This document shows positions 7,632 to 17,199 of a stretch of 51,426 nt of DNA, one piece after another (positions within the stretch are counted from its first letter, which is position 1; the number at the start of each line of letters is the position of its first letter). Under the pieces are notes generated by a model that saw only the letters and a program-made list of their open reading frames with translations, searched no databases and had not been told where the DNA came from. The DNA comes from Pleurocapsa sp. MO_226.B13 (GTDB lineage Bacteria; Cyanobacteriota; Cyanobacteriia; Cyanobacteriales; Xenococcaceae), in NCBI GenBank assembly GCA_030064795.1, contig JASJEI010000013.1:1-51426 (forward strand). Reading direction: 5' to 3'. A program made the position numbers and the translations under genes.

Positions 7632-10361
7632 ATGACTGCTGAAGCCAAAAGACTGCAAGAAAATCGAGAACGTAAGGCATATTGGACTCGTTGGGGCCCT
7701 TATGTCAGCGAAAGACAGTGGGGAACGGTAAGAGAGGATTATAGTGAAGACGGTTCGGCTTGGGACTATTTTTCTCATCAAGATTCTCTATCTCGCGCTT
7801 ACCGTTGGGGAGAAGACGGTATTGCAGGTATCTGTGATAATCATCAGCGTCTTTGTTTTGCCCTGGCTTTTTGGAACGAGCAAGATCCAATTATCAAAGA
7901 AAAGATGTTTGGTTTGACTGGTTCTCAAGGTAATCACGGGGAAGATGTCAAAGAGTATTATTTTTACCTTGATAATACGCCGACTCATTCTTATATGAAG
8001 TACCTCTATAAATATCCTCAAAATGAATATCCCTATGCAGATTTAGTCGAAGAAAATCAAAAAAGAGGTTTTAACGATCCCGAATACGAACTATTAGACA
8101 CGGGAATTTTTGACGAGGATAAGTATTTTGATATTTTTATAGAATATGCGAAAAACACCGATGAAGATATTTTAATTAAAGTCACGGCACATAATCGCGA
8201 TCGCAGCCCCGACCGTTCGCGAACTGCCCCTACATTACACATCTTACCTACTCTCTGGTTTCGCAACACTTGGTCTTGGTATGAAGATGCTCAAAAACCA
8301 GTATTAAAGATTTTCGTTCGGAAAGATAGCTATAGCATAATTGAAGCCGAACATCCTAGTTTAGGAAAACGCTGGCTGTATTGTAATCATCCCGTAGGGG
8401 CGTTTCGCGCGATGCGAAGCGAGTCCTTTAGGGCAACGCCCCTACTGTTTACCGAAAACGAAACCAACACTGAATTACTCTTCGGACACAAAAACGCCTC
8501 ACCCTATGTCAAAGATGGCATTAATAATTATGTGGTCAATGGTAACAAAGATGCAGTCAACCCCGATAACATCGGAACTAAATTTGCCCCCCACTACAAG
8601 TTATCTATTCCCCCAGGAGCAAGTCAAACTGTCGAACTGCGCTTGTGTGATTCTGATTCTTTAGAAAATCCTTTTACTGACTTCGATCGCATCTTCCAAC
8701 AAAGACAACAAGAAGCCGATGAGTTCTATCATTGGATTAATCCTCACGAAATGTCCGAAGATCGTCGCCGAGTACAGCGACAGGCATTTGCAGGAATGCT
8801 GTGGAATAAACAATTTTATTACTATGTCGTCGAAGATTGGTTAGAAGGCGATTCTGGTACGGTTTCTCCGCCAAAATCGCGGAAAAACGGTAGAAACTCG
8901 GAATGGAAGCATTTATTTAACGATGATATTATCTCTATGCCCGATAAGTGGGAATATCCCTGGTATGCTGCTTGGGATTTAGCTTTTCATTTAATTCCTT
9001 TAGCCATACTAGACCCCGACTATGCCAAACTACAGCTTTCTCGTCTGACTCGGGAGTGGTATATGCATCCCAACGGACAAATACCAGCATATGAATGGGC
9101 GTTTAGCGATGTTAACCCTCCTGTAGAAGCTTGGGCAGCCTGGCAGATATATACTTTAGAGAATAAGTTTTGGGGACGCAAGGATAAAGACTTTTTAGAA
9201 CGGATTTTCCAAAAGCTATTGCTGAACTTTACCTGGTGGGTTAATCGCGAAGATGCCGAGGGAAATAATGTTTTTGAAGGGGGTTTTTTAGGCTTAGATA
9301 ATATTGGTGTATTCGATCGCTCTGCCGAACTGCCTACAGGTGGTAGCTTAGAACAAGCTGACGCTACTTCTTGGATGGGGATGTACAGTTTGGGAATGCT
9401 GCATATTGCCTTAGAGTTAGCCCAAGATCGTCCACCCTATGAAGATGTTGCCAGTAAGTTTTTTGAACACTTTTTGTATATTGCCGAAGCAATGAATCAT
9501 ATTGGCGATGGCTTTGCCCTTTGGGATGATAAGGATGGTTTTTATTACGATGCAATTAATTTTCCCGATGGGAGTAGATCCCTGCTTAAGGTGCGATCGC
9601 TGGTTGGTTTGATTCCCTTACTAGGAGTCAACGTCCTCAAACCAGAAACAATTAACAACTTACCAGGATTTAAAAAGCGTCTGGAGTGGTTTATTGATAA
9701 TCGTCCCGACCTCAAAAAGAATGTTGCCTGTATGGTAACAGAAGGTATGGGGGCAAAAAGACTACTGGCTTTGTGTTACGCAACCAAAAGAAACGATGGT
9801 AAAGCGAATAGATTACAAAGATTACTCTCTTATATGCTCGATGAAGCCGAATTTCTCAGTCCTTATGGCATTCGTTCGGTATCTAAATATCATCAAGACC
9901 ATCCCTTTGTAATGCACGTCAATGGTAATGAATATCGAGTAGACTATCAGCCAGCCGAATCAACTTCAGGAATGTTTGGCGGTAATTCTAACTGGCGTGG
10001 CCCAATTTGGTTTCCGATTAATTATTTACTACTAGAAGCCTTACAAAACTTCTATGAATATTTGGGTGACGATTTTCAAGTTGAGTTTCCTACGGGTTCG
10101 GGGAATTACAAAAATCTGCGTGAAATCATTGTCGAATTATCCCAACGTATGACCCAGATCTTTGTACAAGACGATCGGGGGAAACGTCCAGTGTTTGGTG
10201 AGAGCGAGAAATTTCAAAACGACCCCCACTGGCGCGATTATATTTACTTCCACGAATATTTTCATGGCGACAATGGGGCGGGTCTAGGTGCATCTCACCA
10301 AACAGGCTGGACGGGGTTAGTAGCTTATCTGGTTCAGGTTTGCGCTGAGAGCAAACTCTAA
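7632..10361 (+). CDS. GH63/MGH1-like glycoside hydrolase
   Basis: The start at 7632 has an AAGGAG ribosome-binding site. The 909-residue cytoplasmic enzyme has an (alpha/alpha)6-barrel C-terminal half. Conserved blocks are [10 protein letters not shown] (catalytic Asp region) and, near the end, [17 protein letters not shown], both characteristic of GH63-related glucosidases and glucosylglycerate or mannosylglycerate hydrolases (MGH1-like). It probably releases glucose or a related sugar from a small glycoside or compatible solute. A palindromic repeat at 8394-8445 is translated in frame and adds about 16 residues (255-270) just before L-L-F-T-E-N-E-T-N. The rest of the protein is intact. Confidence 0.85.
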   Translation: MTAEAKRLQENRERKAYWTRWGPYVSERQWGTVREDYSEDGSAWDYFSHQDSLSRAYRWGEDGIAGICDNHQRLCFALAFWNEQDPIIKEKMFGLTGSQGNHGEDVKEYYFYLDNTPTHSYMKYLYKYPQNEYPYADLVEENQKRGFNDPEYELLDTGIFDEDKYFDIFIEYAKNTDEDILIKVTAHNRDRSPDRSRTAPTLHILPTLWFRNTWSWYEDAQKPVLKIFVRKDSYSIIEAEHPSLGKRWLYCNHPVGAFRAMRSESFRATPLLFTENETNTELLFGHKNASPYVKDGINNYVVNGNKDAVNPDNIGTKFAPHYKLSIPPGASQTVELRLCDSDSLENPFTDFDRIFQQRQQEADEFYHWINPHEMSEDRRRVQRQAFAGMLWNKQFYYYVVEDWLEGDSGTVSPPKSRKNGRNSEWKHLFNDDIISMPDKWEYPWYAAWDLAFHLIPLAILDPDYAKLQLSRLTREWYMHPNGQIPAYEWAFSDVNPPVEAWAAWQIYTLENKFWGRKDKDFLERIFQKLLLNFTWWVNREDAEGNNVFEGGFLGLDNIGVFDRSAELPTGGSLEQADATSWMGMYSLGMLHIALELAQDRPPYEDVASKFFEHFLYIAEAMNHIGDGFALWDDKDGFYYDAINFPDGSRSLLKVRSLVGLIPLLGVNVLKPETINNLPGFKKRLEWFIDNRPDLKKNVACMVTEGMGAKRLLALCYATKRNDGKANRLQRLLSYMLDEAEFLSPYGIRSVSKYHQDHPFVMHVNGNEYRVDYQPAESTSGMFGGNSNWRGPIWFPINYLLLEALQNFYEYLGDDFQVEFPTGSGNYKNLREIIVELSQRMTQIFVQDDRGKRPVFGESEKFQNDPHWRDYIYFHEYFHGDNGAGLGASHQTGWTGLVAYLVQVCAESKL
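8394..8445. repeat. 52-bp palindromic repeat inside a coding region
   Basis: The element has perfect 11-bp terminal inverted repeats, GTAGGGGCGTT and AACGCCCCTAC, enclosing an inner TCGC/GCGA hairpin and a TCCTTTAGGG module. That module also occurs in the interspersed repeats at 21.4, 28.6 and 38.9 kb. It lies inside the GH63-like gene and is read through in frame as [16 protein letters not shown], with a net gain of 48 bases if the ancestor read H-P-L-L-F-T. Confidence 0.8.
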
Positions 10362-10377
10362 AATTGGGTCTTGGTTC

Positions 10378-11904
10378 TTATGCCTCTGTTCCATTCCATT
10401 GTAAATCTGAGATTCCAATGCTTTGTCCGCTAGGGTCGCCACCAGGATCGTCAGTGGAAAAGTAGAATATTTCTACTTCAGAGGCTTCCGTACTACCCAG
10501 ATCGACTTGAATATTAGCACTCTCGCTAGATTTATTAGCACTGCCACTGCCTTCAAAACCAGTCATATAATCTTCGTTATCTAGTCTCACGCTAGAACCA
10601 CCTAGAGTTACGGCATCGGGAAGATCTTGAATGTTTACGCCATCGACAAAAATCTCAACCGCGTCATCAAAAGACGAGCCTTTATCGACATCCAAAACAT
10701 CAAACTTCAAACCAGTAACAGGGCGATCGAAGTTCAAACTCACCCCAACTACATCATTGGGGTCGCTCTCACTATTATTAAAACCGAGGTTTAGATAGCC
10801 TTGATGATTTCCCCTCAAACCATCGTCATAACTAACAAAATCATCGCCACCTTTAGGAACAAAATCACCGCCATTTGTCTCAATCTCCCAATTAACGGTA
10901 ACAGTAGTGCCATCGCTGAGGTTAAAAGACGAACCAGTGGCAACAGCACTCTCATCTATTAAGCCTTGTTCTTCCCAAACTAAATCGGTCGTTGTCGGTT
11001 GAGGAGGATCGACTGGATTATTGCCTTCATTGTCCAAACGGAACAGTTCGGCAGCAGGTACTGCCATCTCCTCACCATCGTGACCGACTCCAGGTACGGT
11101 TTGTAACTCCCAACCAAAATCCGTGCCACGAGTTTGTGCTTCATCTTGACCCTGGGAATAGAAAAATTGCCCCCGCTCAAATCGATTACGTCCTTGAGCG
11201 TCTGCCTCTTCGGTCTGACGGAGGTTACTAGTTCTTCTCGTATCTTCTTCTCCTAGTAAAACAACCAAGTCATCACTTAAATAATTATCGAGATTTTCAC
11301 TGGGAAAAGGATCGTATTCATCAGTCGAAGCATCATAATCTGGAATATCCGCCGTACTGTAGGGCCAACTATATTCGTAGCCTTGACCGTCACTCTGAGG
11401 AATAGTATACCATCCCGCATTAGCAGAAACAGCTAGCTCGACCCGTGCGTCGGGTTCCCAGGCCATAAAACGATGTACAAACTGCGCTCCTGCTGAGTGA
11501 CCGTACATATAGTACCCATCTGTTTCGATGGTCGGTTCTACCTCATTGACAACATAATCAAACAAAGGCTCGATTTTAGAAAAAGACCAGTCTCGCTGGG
11601 GAACGGGGGTAAGATCGGAATTAGAAGCAGAGATGTTACCCAGATTGTAGCCAGTACTACCATCCCAATCATTATCGTCAAACTCAGGAGCAATTACCAA
11701 AGCTCCCTGTTCTCTGGCTGCATCTACAAAATAGTCGCGATAATCGTCGGCGTTACGCCCAGTTCCATGCATGATGAACCAGACTGGTGTATCCGCAGTA
11801 ACTTCCTCTGGACGATAGTAAAAAACTTCGAGTGGCTTATCAGGATCGCTCTGACCTGTAGTATCTTCCCAGACAAAACTTCCTGTACCAGATTCTAAAG
11901 TCAT
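10378..11904 (-). CDS. Extracellular-type alpha/beta hydrolase with C-terminal beta-sandwich domain
   Basis: The 508-residue, very acidic protein is rich in D, E, G, S and T. Residues 1-290 form an esterase or PHB-depolymerase-like domain with H-G-T-G-R, nucleophile elbow G-H-S-A-G (Ser137) and a late G-V-G-H-D histidine motif. A proline-rich linker (about residues 298-308) leads to a beta-sandwich domain of the kind seen in cyanobacterial surface proteins (F-x-V-x-D-V-D, S-V-x-L-D-N). There is no Sec signal, so export, if any, would be by another route such as type I secretion. The gene is convergent with the GH63-like gene, 16 bp apart. Substrate unknown. Confidence 0.72.
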   Translation of the reverse strand: MTLESGTGSFVWEDTTGQSDPDKPLEVFYYRPEEVTADTPVWFIMHGTGRNADDYRDYFVDAAREQGALVIAPEFDDNDWDGSTGYNLGNISASNSDLTPVPQRDWSFSKIEPLFDYVVNEVEPTIETDGYYMYGHSAGAQFVHRFMAWEPDARVELAVSANAGWYTIPQSDGQGYEYSWPYSTADIPDYDASTDEYDPFPSENLDNYLSDDLVVLLGEEDTRRTSNLRQTEEADAQGRNRFERGQFFYSQGQDEAQTRGTDFGWELQTVPGVGHDGEEMAVPAAELFRLDNEGNNPVDPPQPTTTDLVWEEQGLIDESAVATGSSFNLSDGTTVTVNWEIETNGGDFVPKGGDDFVSYDDGLRGNHQGYLNLGFNNSESDPNDVVGVSLNFDRPVTGLKFDVLDVDKGSSFDDAVEIFVDGVNIQDLPDAVTLGGSSVRLDNEDYMTGFEGSGSANKSSESANIQVDLGSTEASEVEIFYFSTDDPGGDPSGQSIGISDLQWNGTEA

Positions 11905-12112
11905 ATTCTTAATCTCTGTTGGTTGCCAGTTGAAAACAATGTTTGTCTATATCCAACCATCCAGAAGGTAACAAATTGGTAAATACCAGAATTTTGACAA
12001 TTAACAGCAATCGAAATTAACAATATGCAATTAAGATTGAAATTAATAGAGGAGACAATAAAATTTTTAATGTCACTAAAATAATTACATATCTTAATTA
12101 AGAAGACTAACC

Positions 12113-12529
12113 ATGACTGAAGACAATAACAATCCTGACATTAAAGAAACAACGATCGTTCCCGTAAGTCCTGAAACCGACGCTTTGGTAGAAAAAGAAT
12201 TGGCGGGAGAAAGCGATCGCATTAAAGCCGAAACTAAAGCTTTTGTCGAAGCAATCAAAAAACGGGCGCAATCTGAGATTGAAAATGCTCAAACCATAAC
12301 TCAAGATGCCTATCTTAATGCCGTCCGTAATGCCAGAGAAGCAGTCGAGCAAAACAAACTACTCGATCCCCAACGAATCGAACATTCGGTGGAAATGATT
12401 CAAAGAGATGCCCAAGAAAATTGGCAAAAAACCGTCAATGAAATTACTGCTTTGGGCGATCGCCTCCAAGAAGCTGCTCAAGTAGCCTGGGATATTTTGA
12501 TGGGCAAAGATTCTTCGGGAACTAAATAG
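12113..12529 (+). CDS. Hypothetical charged helical protein
   Basis: The 138-residue soluble protein is almost wholly charged and alanine-rich, with a predicted long coiled coil over about residues 25-130 (heptad-like A-x-x-E-A-I-K-K-R-A pattern). It has no signal peptide, no membrane segment and no catalytic motif. It resembles other uncharacterised cyanobacterial coiled-coil proteins; I do not recognise the family. The permease-like gene follows 106 bp downstream in the same direction. The composition suggests a structural or stress-related role, but that is a guess. Confidence 0.6.
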   Translation: MTEDNNNPDIKETTIVPVSPETDALVEKELAGESDRIKAETKAFVEAIKKRAQSEIENAQTITQDAYLNAVRNAREAVEQNKLLDPQRIEHSVEMIQRDAQENWQKTVNEITALGDRLQEAAQVAWDILMGKDSSGTK

Positions 12530-12635
12530 TTATCTATAGTTATCTTGAGAAAATCCCTCAATTACCTTGCATACTAATTGGTAACGAACAAATAAGTCCA
12601 ATTCAGAAAATATGAAGCAAGCATAACTAGCAACT

Positions 12636-13949
12636 ATGAGTGCCAACATCAATTCCGAGCCTAAGTTAGGAATTTTTTCTCTGACAACTTTGCTCGTATC
12701 TGCCCAATACGGCTTAGGGTTTTTGTTAGGAACTGCCGAACAAGCTATATACCAAGGAATAAAGGGCAGTCTCTATGCTCTTTCTATTGGGTTGGGTTTT
12801 GTTGCTCTCTTAGCTTTAGTAAAGTTCTACTGGCAACAGGTAGAACCAATTTGGACGCTGTTGGGCAACCGCTATGGTAGATCGGTAAAAGTTGGCGTTG
12901 GTTTAATGTCTTGGATGTCACTGATTGGCATCGAGGCAGTACAAATTATCGCAGGCTCGACAATTTTGACCGTAGCAGGTGTCCCCAAACTAACTAGTAT
13001 GCTTATGTTGGTCCTGCTGTTTTGTCTACTTTCCTTGCTTCCTCTAGAAAAGGTAAGCTGGATTTTGCGGGGTCTATTACTACTCAATGTATTGGTTTTG
13101 GTTTACAGTCTTTGGGCATTAGATGGCTTATCGATTGTGGCATGCTCGCCTCTAGATTTAATTACTTCTTTGCCACAAATCGACCCTAAAGACGGGATTG
13201 GGATCTTTTGCTGCACGATTTTATTAGTGACGATCGATATGAAGTGTCATCAATATTTGGTTAGGGCCAAAAATGTTCGGGTCGCGCTCTGGAGTTGCAT
13301 CTTTACTGCTGCGATCCTAATTGCTTTAGCTTTACTGGCAGTAGCAACTGCGATCGCTGGTCAACAAGCGGGAATCATCCCCCCCAATCTAGATGGTAAA
13401 GAGGTCATTCCCTATATTTTGGCTTCAATCGGTGGTGACCAACATTTTTGGGGCATAGTAGCGATTGTCACTTTGGCGGTACCCGCCCTCGGTTTGGGCA
13501 GTAGCGTGCTGCGAATACAAACTAGAACCTTTTGCGATCTCGAGATTTTAACCTCACGGTTTGGTCAGCGGATTTTAATTACAGCTATCAATATTCTTCT
13601 AGCCTTATTAGTTGCCTTTAGAGGAGGAGAAATAGTTAGTTTGATGCTTCTGTTTTATACTGCCTATCTTGCTGCTGCCTTGATTCCTTTAATTGCCTAT
13701 CTGCTAGATTATTTTGATGTTTATACTTTTTCCACCAACAGTGTTAAGCTTTCGTTATTTATGGGTAGCATTTCTGCCGTAACAAGTTTATGGACAATTT
13801 TAATTCTACCTGAAGCCATAATTTTAGGCAGCGATCGCCTAACTATTATTATCTTTGGTATGGGTCTGGCAATTATAGGTCTTGTTGTTAATGAGTTAGG
13901 AGAAAAATTATCTCTTGCTCCTGCGATCGAAAAAGAAACTGATAGTTAA
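12636..13949 (+). CDS. Polytopic membrane transporter-like protein (APC/SSF-like)
   Basis: The 437-residue protein has about 11-12 hydrophobic helices. The first contains L-V-S-A-Q-Y-G-L-G-F-L-L-G, a broken, glycine-rich helix like TM1 of the APC/LeuT-fold sodium-solute symporters. No substrate-specific motif is recognisable. A DUF2905 gene follows 29 bp downstream, suggesting a short transcript. It could transport an amino acid, nucleobase or other small solute. I am confident it is a membrane protein of this general fold, not of its substrate. Confidence 0.6.
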   Translation: MSANINSEPKLGIFSLTTLLVSAQYGLGFLLGTAEQAIYQGIKGSLYALSIGLGFVALLALVKFYWQQVEPIWTLLGNRYGRSVKVGVGLMSWMSLIGIEAVQIIAGSTILTVAGVPKLTSMLMLVLLFCLLSLLPLEKVSWILRGLLLLNVLVLVYSLWALDGLSIVACSPLDLITSLPQIDPKDGIGIFCCTILLVTIDMKCHQYLVRAKNVRVALWSCIFTAAILIALALLAVATAIAGQQAGIIPPNLDGKEVIPYILASIGGDQHFWGIVAIVTLAVPALGLGSSVLRIQTRTFCDLEILTSRFGQRILITAINILLALLVAFRGGEIVSLMLLFYTAYLAAALIPLIAYLLDYFDVYTFSTNSVKLSLFMGSISAVTSLWTILILPEAIILGSDRLTIIIFGMGLAIIGLVVNELGEKLSLAPAIEKETDS

Positions 13950-13978
13950 TAATTAACTTTTACAAAATATTACTGGAA

Positions 13979-14212
13979 ATGTTCGCAGAAATTGGTAAAA
14001 CTCTGGTTATTCTCGGTTTAGGAATTGTAGTTTTAGGAGGATTGCTGTGGCTGAGTGGCGGAACGTTGAAAAATTTCCCTCTCGGTCGTCTTCCAGGAGA
14101 TATTTTAATCAAAAAAGATAACTTTACCTTTTATTTTCCGATAGCTACCTGTATCCTTCTTAGTCTTGGTTTAAGTGCGGTAATTTGGCTGTGGCAATTA
14201 ATCTCTCGTTAA
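13979..14212 (+). CDS. DUF2905 family membrane protein
   Basis: This 77-residue protein has two membrane helices (about residues 6-26 and 52-74). Between them lies the diagnostic G-R-L-P-G-D-I segment followed by F-Y-F-P-I-x-T, which defines DUF2905, a small conserved bacterial membrane protein often encoded near ruvB or queA in other phyla. Its length is normal for the family. Function unknown. Confidence 0.85.
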   Translation: MFAEIGKTLVILGLGIVVLGGLLWLSGGTLKNFPLGRLPGDILIKKDNFTFYFPIATCILLSLGLSAVIWLWQLISR

Positions 14213-14283
14213 GGAAATATATTATCCGAACAGAATTTGATACAATCTCATGTTCGGAAATTACGATGAAAATTTTTCGGCAG

Positions 14284-14934
14284 CTAAACGGTTAATTCGT
14301 CTTCTTCCTCCCAATGGCAAAACCAGGGGTCATATCGCCAAATATCGCTGGCTTCTGGATATTCTTGGCAATATTCGTCAAAAGCTGTTTGTTTGAGTTC
14401 GTCAGTTTGTTGGTGTGCTTGTTCTGCCTGAAGTTCCTCAACTACATCCCAAGCAGAAGCGCATTTTTCGGAGTTAAATCCTTGTTCGGCACAAATCTCA
14501 CGCGCTTCGGCAATTTTTTGCTGGATTTGTGCTTCGATTACGACACCACTTGGTTGTTCGACAAAGTTACTTTTGAGCAACAAATCGGTTGTCGAGACGA
14601 TTCCGATTAGTTTATCTTTAATGATAGGTGCGCGACGAATGCCAGTATTAGCAAATAGCTGAGAGACAGAGCGAACGCTGAGATCGGGATTGACCACAAT
14701 ACAGGGTTTAGTCATAATTTCGCAGACACGGACTTGTTTGGGGTCTAATCCTTTGGCTACTACTTTGTGAATAATGTCAGTTTTGGTAACTATGCCGTAG
14801 CTATCGCTCTCATCAAGGCGATCTACAATTAAAGAACTCAGATTATAGTCTCGCATCAACTTGACTGCATGGGCTACTGTGGCAAAACTACGAATAGTTA
14901 TTACCTTGGTATTCATGATATCTGCTACTTTCAT
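14284..14934 (-). CDS. CBS-CP12 fusion protein
   Basis: The 216-residue protein starts at the ATG at 14934, preceded by GGAGAAG; a TTG two codons upstream is less likely. Two CBS domains (about residues 1-125) are followed by a CP12 domain (about 140-216) with the core A-W-D-V-V-E-E-L-Q-A-E and an N-terminal pair Cys...Cys (E-I-C ... E-K-C). CP12 proteins bind PRK and GAPDH and tune the Calvin cycle by redox state; CBS domains sense adenylates. The C-terminal Cys pair is altered: E-Y-C is kept, but the usual second Cys position reads S-D-I-W-R-Y-D, with a Cys nine residues later. Redox control may therefore differ from standard CP12. Confidence 0.87.
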   Translation of the reverse strand: MKVADIMNTKVITIRSFATVAHAVKLMRDYNLSSLIVDRLDESDSYGIVTKTDIIHKVVAKGLDPKQVRVCEIMTKPCIVVNPDLSVRSVSQLFANTGIRRAPIIKDKLIGIVSTTDLLLKSNFVEQPSGVVIEAQIQQKIAEAREICAEQGFNSEKCASAWDVVEELQAEQAHQQTDELKQTAFDEYCQEYPEASDIWRYDPWFCHWEEEDELTV

Positions 14935-14990
14935 CTTCAACTTCTCCAGAGATTTCTTCGGTAGTTAAGCAAATAAATACAACAAGATTG

Positions 14991-15173
14991 CTATTTGGTG
15001 TAGTGAACGCCACGATAAACTAATCGCTCGTGATGAACTGGAATACGGTGTGGTTCTTTCATCCGATGAATTTTCCAAGGAACACCGCGATATTTACCGC
15101 CCACTTGACCTTCAGTTACTTGCCATTCAACATAGGGATCTTCATAATCATGTCCGTGAAAATGTAGTTTCAT
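14991..15173 (-). CDS. DUF4278 domain protein
   Basis: This 60-residue protein has the DUF4278 pattern: N-terminal M-K-L-H-F-x-G-x-x-Y, then V-T-E-G-x-V-G-G-K-Y-R-G, ending R-L-V-Y-R-G-V-x-Y. Such small proteins are widespread in cyanobacteria and often induced by high light or other stress, but have no known activity. The start has a GGAAAG ribosome-binding site. It sits 56 bp upstream of the CBS-CP12 gene on the same strand, so the two may be co-transcribed. Confidence 0.85.
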   Translation of the reverse strand: MKLHFHGHDYEDPYVEWQVTEGQVGGKYRGVPWKIHRMKEPHRIPVHHERLVYRGVHYTK

Positions 15174-15231
15174 TATTTCTTTCCTCCGATTTAACAGATG
15201 AGAAAGAGTTTTATAGTCTCATCAATATAAA

Positions 15232-15699
15232 TTGAATCTAAAAAATCTATTTTTTATTCTTGCTATTTTTAAAATAGAGGAACAAATTGAAGAACTTGTG
15301 AGGAATTCGATTTTAGCTAGCAATCTTAGTAAACAAGGTCATGAAGTAGTCGTCGTCGATCGCAATAAGTCTGCCTTCAATCGCTTACGTGAAGAGTTTA
15401 GTGGCTTTTCTATTTATGGTAGTGCAGCGGAAATAAAAGTATTACAGGCAGCTAAATTAGGTAAGGCTGACATCGCGATCGCTGTAACGGGTAAAGATAC
15501 TCTTAATATTATGATATCTCAGTTAGCGAAGACTATCTTTAATGTTCCCATTGTTTTGACTCGTATTCTCGACCCTGCAAGGGAGGAAATCTATCAACGG
15601 TTGGGTTTGACTACTATTAGAGGCGATCGCCTAATTTTAATTAGTCAACCAGAAAATTACGAGCAATTTATTGAAGTCTTAACAGGAAAAACCGAGTGA
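15232..15699 (+). pseudogene. 5'-damaged TrkA/KtrA-like K+ uptake regulator
   Basis: Residues from about 27 onward (S-I-L-A-S-N-L-S-K-Q-G-H-E-V-V-V-V-D-R) match the TrkA-N Rossmann fold after its first strand, and the rest of the domain to R-G-D-R-L-I-L-I-S is normal. The first beta strand and the G-x-G-x-x-G dinucleotide loop, which should precede S-I-L-A, are missing and replaced by an unrelated, A/T-rich frame (15232-15300). No convincing start codon or ribosome-binding site is seen. The TrkH-like gene follows 13 bp later, as expected for a K+ uptake operon. NAD/ATP-dependent gating of the channel would be lost. Confidence 0.65.
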
Positions 15700-15712
15700 A
15701 GCGGAGTAAGTA

Positions 15713-16666
15713 GTGCAAAAGCGTATTTGGCTAAGGCAAAAGTATCGAATCATTTTTGGTTATACGGGATTGATTTGCGCGATCGCAGGTACGACAATTC
15801 TTTTTCCTTTGGTTGCTTTAATTGTCTATCCAGAAGAAATAAAGTTAACATACGGCTTTTTGCTTCCAGGTCTTTTGTTAGTTGCAATTGGTTGGTTACT
15901 CTGGTGCAGATTAGAAGTTTCATCTAACAGTTTGAGCATCCAGGATGGAGCGATTATTGTGGTTCTGTCTTGGATAATGGCGATCGCTTTGGGCACAATT
16001 CCTTTGATAACCATCGGTGGTTTAAATATTACTCAAGCTGTATTTGAATCTACCAGTGGTTGGACGACAACTGGTTTATCGGTAATTGACGTAACTCAAG
16101 TATCTCATTTAGTTTTGCTCTACCGCAGTACAATTCAGTTGGTAGGTGGTGCGGGATTTGCTATCTTGGCTCTCAGTGCCATTATTGCTCCTGCTGGTAT
16201 TGGTCTAGCTACTGCTGAAGGACGCAGCGAGCAGTTAGTTCCCAACCTTAGACGCTCGGCTAAGTTGGTCTTAAATATCTATACGGGTTATGTAGCGGTG
16301 GGTATTGTCGCTTTAAGACTGGCGGGAATGAATTGGTTTGATGCGGTTAATCATGCTTTTGCTGCTTTATCTACAGGAGGATTTTCCACTCGTGCTGCCT
16401 CGCTTGGTTACTGGGATGGTCCTGCAATTGAAGTTGTGACTATTGTTTTGATGTTATTGGGGACTTTGAACTTTTTAACCAGCTATTTATTCTTAACAGG
16501 TAAGTTTTCCGCCGTTATCCGCAATAGTGAAGTCAAATTACAAGCGTTAGTTGTCCCCCTGTGTATAACTATCCTTTTATTAGGGGTAACTAGCAAACTC
16601 GATAGTAGCACCCAATCCAACATAGTTAGTTTTTTCTCGTGCAAATGCGATCGCTGGATTACCTAA
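15713..16666 (+). pseudogene. TrkH/KtrB K+ transporter, C-terminally truncated
   Basis: A GTG start with GGAG upstream opens a 317-residue frame. The first two selectivity-filter loops are visible (S-T-S-G-W-T-T-T-G-L-S and A-L-S-T-G-G-F-S-T) with their flanking helices. Family members have about 440-480 residues and four such loops. Here the TrkH-like sequence stops near residue 295 (L-L-L-G-V-T-S), and the last ~22 codons are antisense to the exported-protein fragment at 16580-16720. The break at about 16590-16600 therefore looks like a deletion that joined two convergent genes. A channel of two loops cannot form the pore. Confidence 0.75.
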
Positions 16667-16720
16667 GAACATCGCACCGACGAAACCCCAAGTAACCAAA
16701 TGACGCGAGCGGAGTTTCAT
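16580..16720 (-). pseudogene. N-terminal remnant of an exported protein
   Basis: A very good ribosome-binding site (GAGGAGG) precedes the ATG at 16720. The 46-residue frame is a clear Sec signal (M-K-L-R-S-R-H-L... ending N-P-A-I-A-F-A) followed by R-E-K-T-N-Y-V-G-L-G-A-T-I-E-F, reminiscent of an outer-membrane or surface beta-strand protein. It then runs into the antisense of trkH and stops. The rest of the gene is gone. Family unknown. Confidence 0.6.
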
Positions 16721-17199
16721 AATGTACCTCCTCATAGAAGAAAGATACGTTTTGTTATTCAATTCAAAGAATAATCTTTTCTGGTAGCCAGTCTTAACCG
16801 ATAGATTTAATTGAGGTGCATTTTGTCGTTCCTCAAATATAGATCGACCGCTCTCTCGACTGCTGTTAGGCAACGTATTGAATATTCTTTCTAGCGTTTA
16901 TTGTATCTTTTCTATTCAATCTCGGTCGTAAACCGACATAATTATTTATCAAGTTAGTGGCTACTATTAGAGAGTATTGCAACGATCTTGAATACTATTT
17001 TAGGGGGCGAGCGAGTGCTTATTCTCGACGACGATACTGCTGGCATATGTTCGAGATTTTGAAAATTATTAAACTCAACAAGATTGCAATGTCTAGAAGT
17101 AGAGTTCTAGCAATTTTTATTACTTCATTCTCACGAGTTCCTCAAATTTTAAAACTAAGATCTAAATTAAATTGGAGGGAGGCTGTCAAAGTAGAAATT
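16721..17199. other. Intergenic region around a rearrangement
   Basis: About 480 bp lie between the exported-protein remnant and the PRC-barrel start. An open frame continues upstream of that start to 16957, but its residues do not resemble PRC proteins and no ribosome-binding site is seen at its first ATGs. The region probably carries the promoters of both neighbours plus rearranged sequence. Confidence 0.4.

Noticed and set aside
11497..11898. 133-codon open frame antisense to the hydrolase gene
   Set aside because: Shadow of a well-supported coding frame without family resemblance.
16957..17199. N-terminal extension of the PRC-barrel protein
   Set aside because: The in-frame 81 codons upstream look unlike the family, and no ribosome-binding site lies before the first ATGs; the ATG at 17200 fits the domain start.
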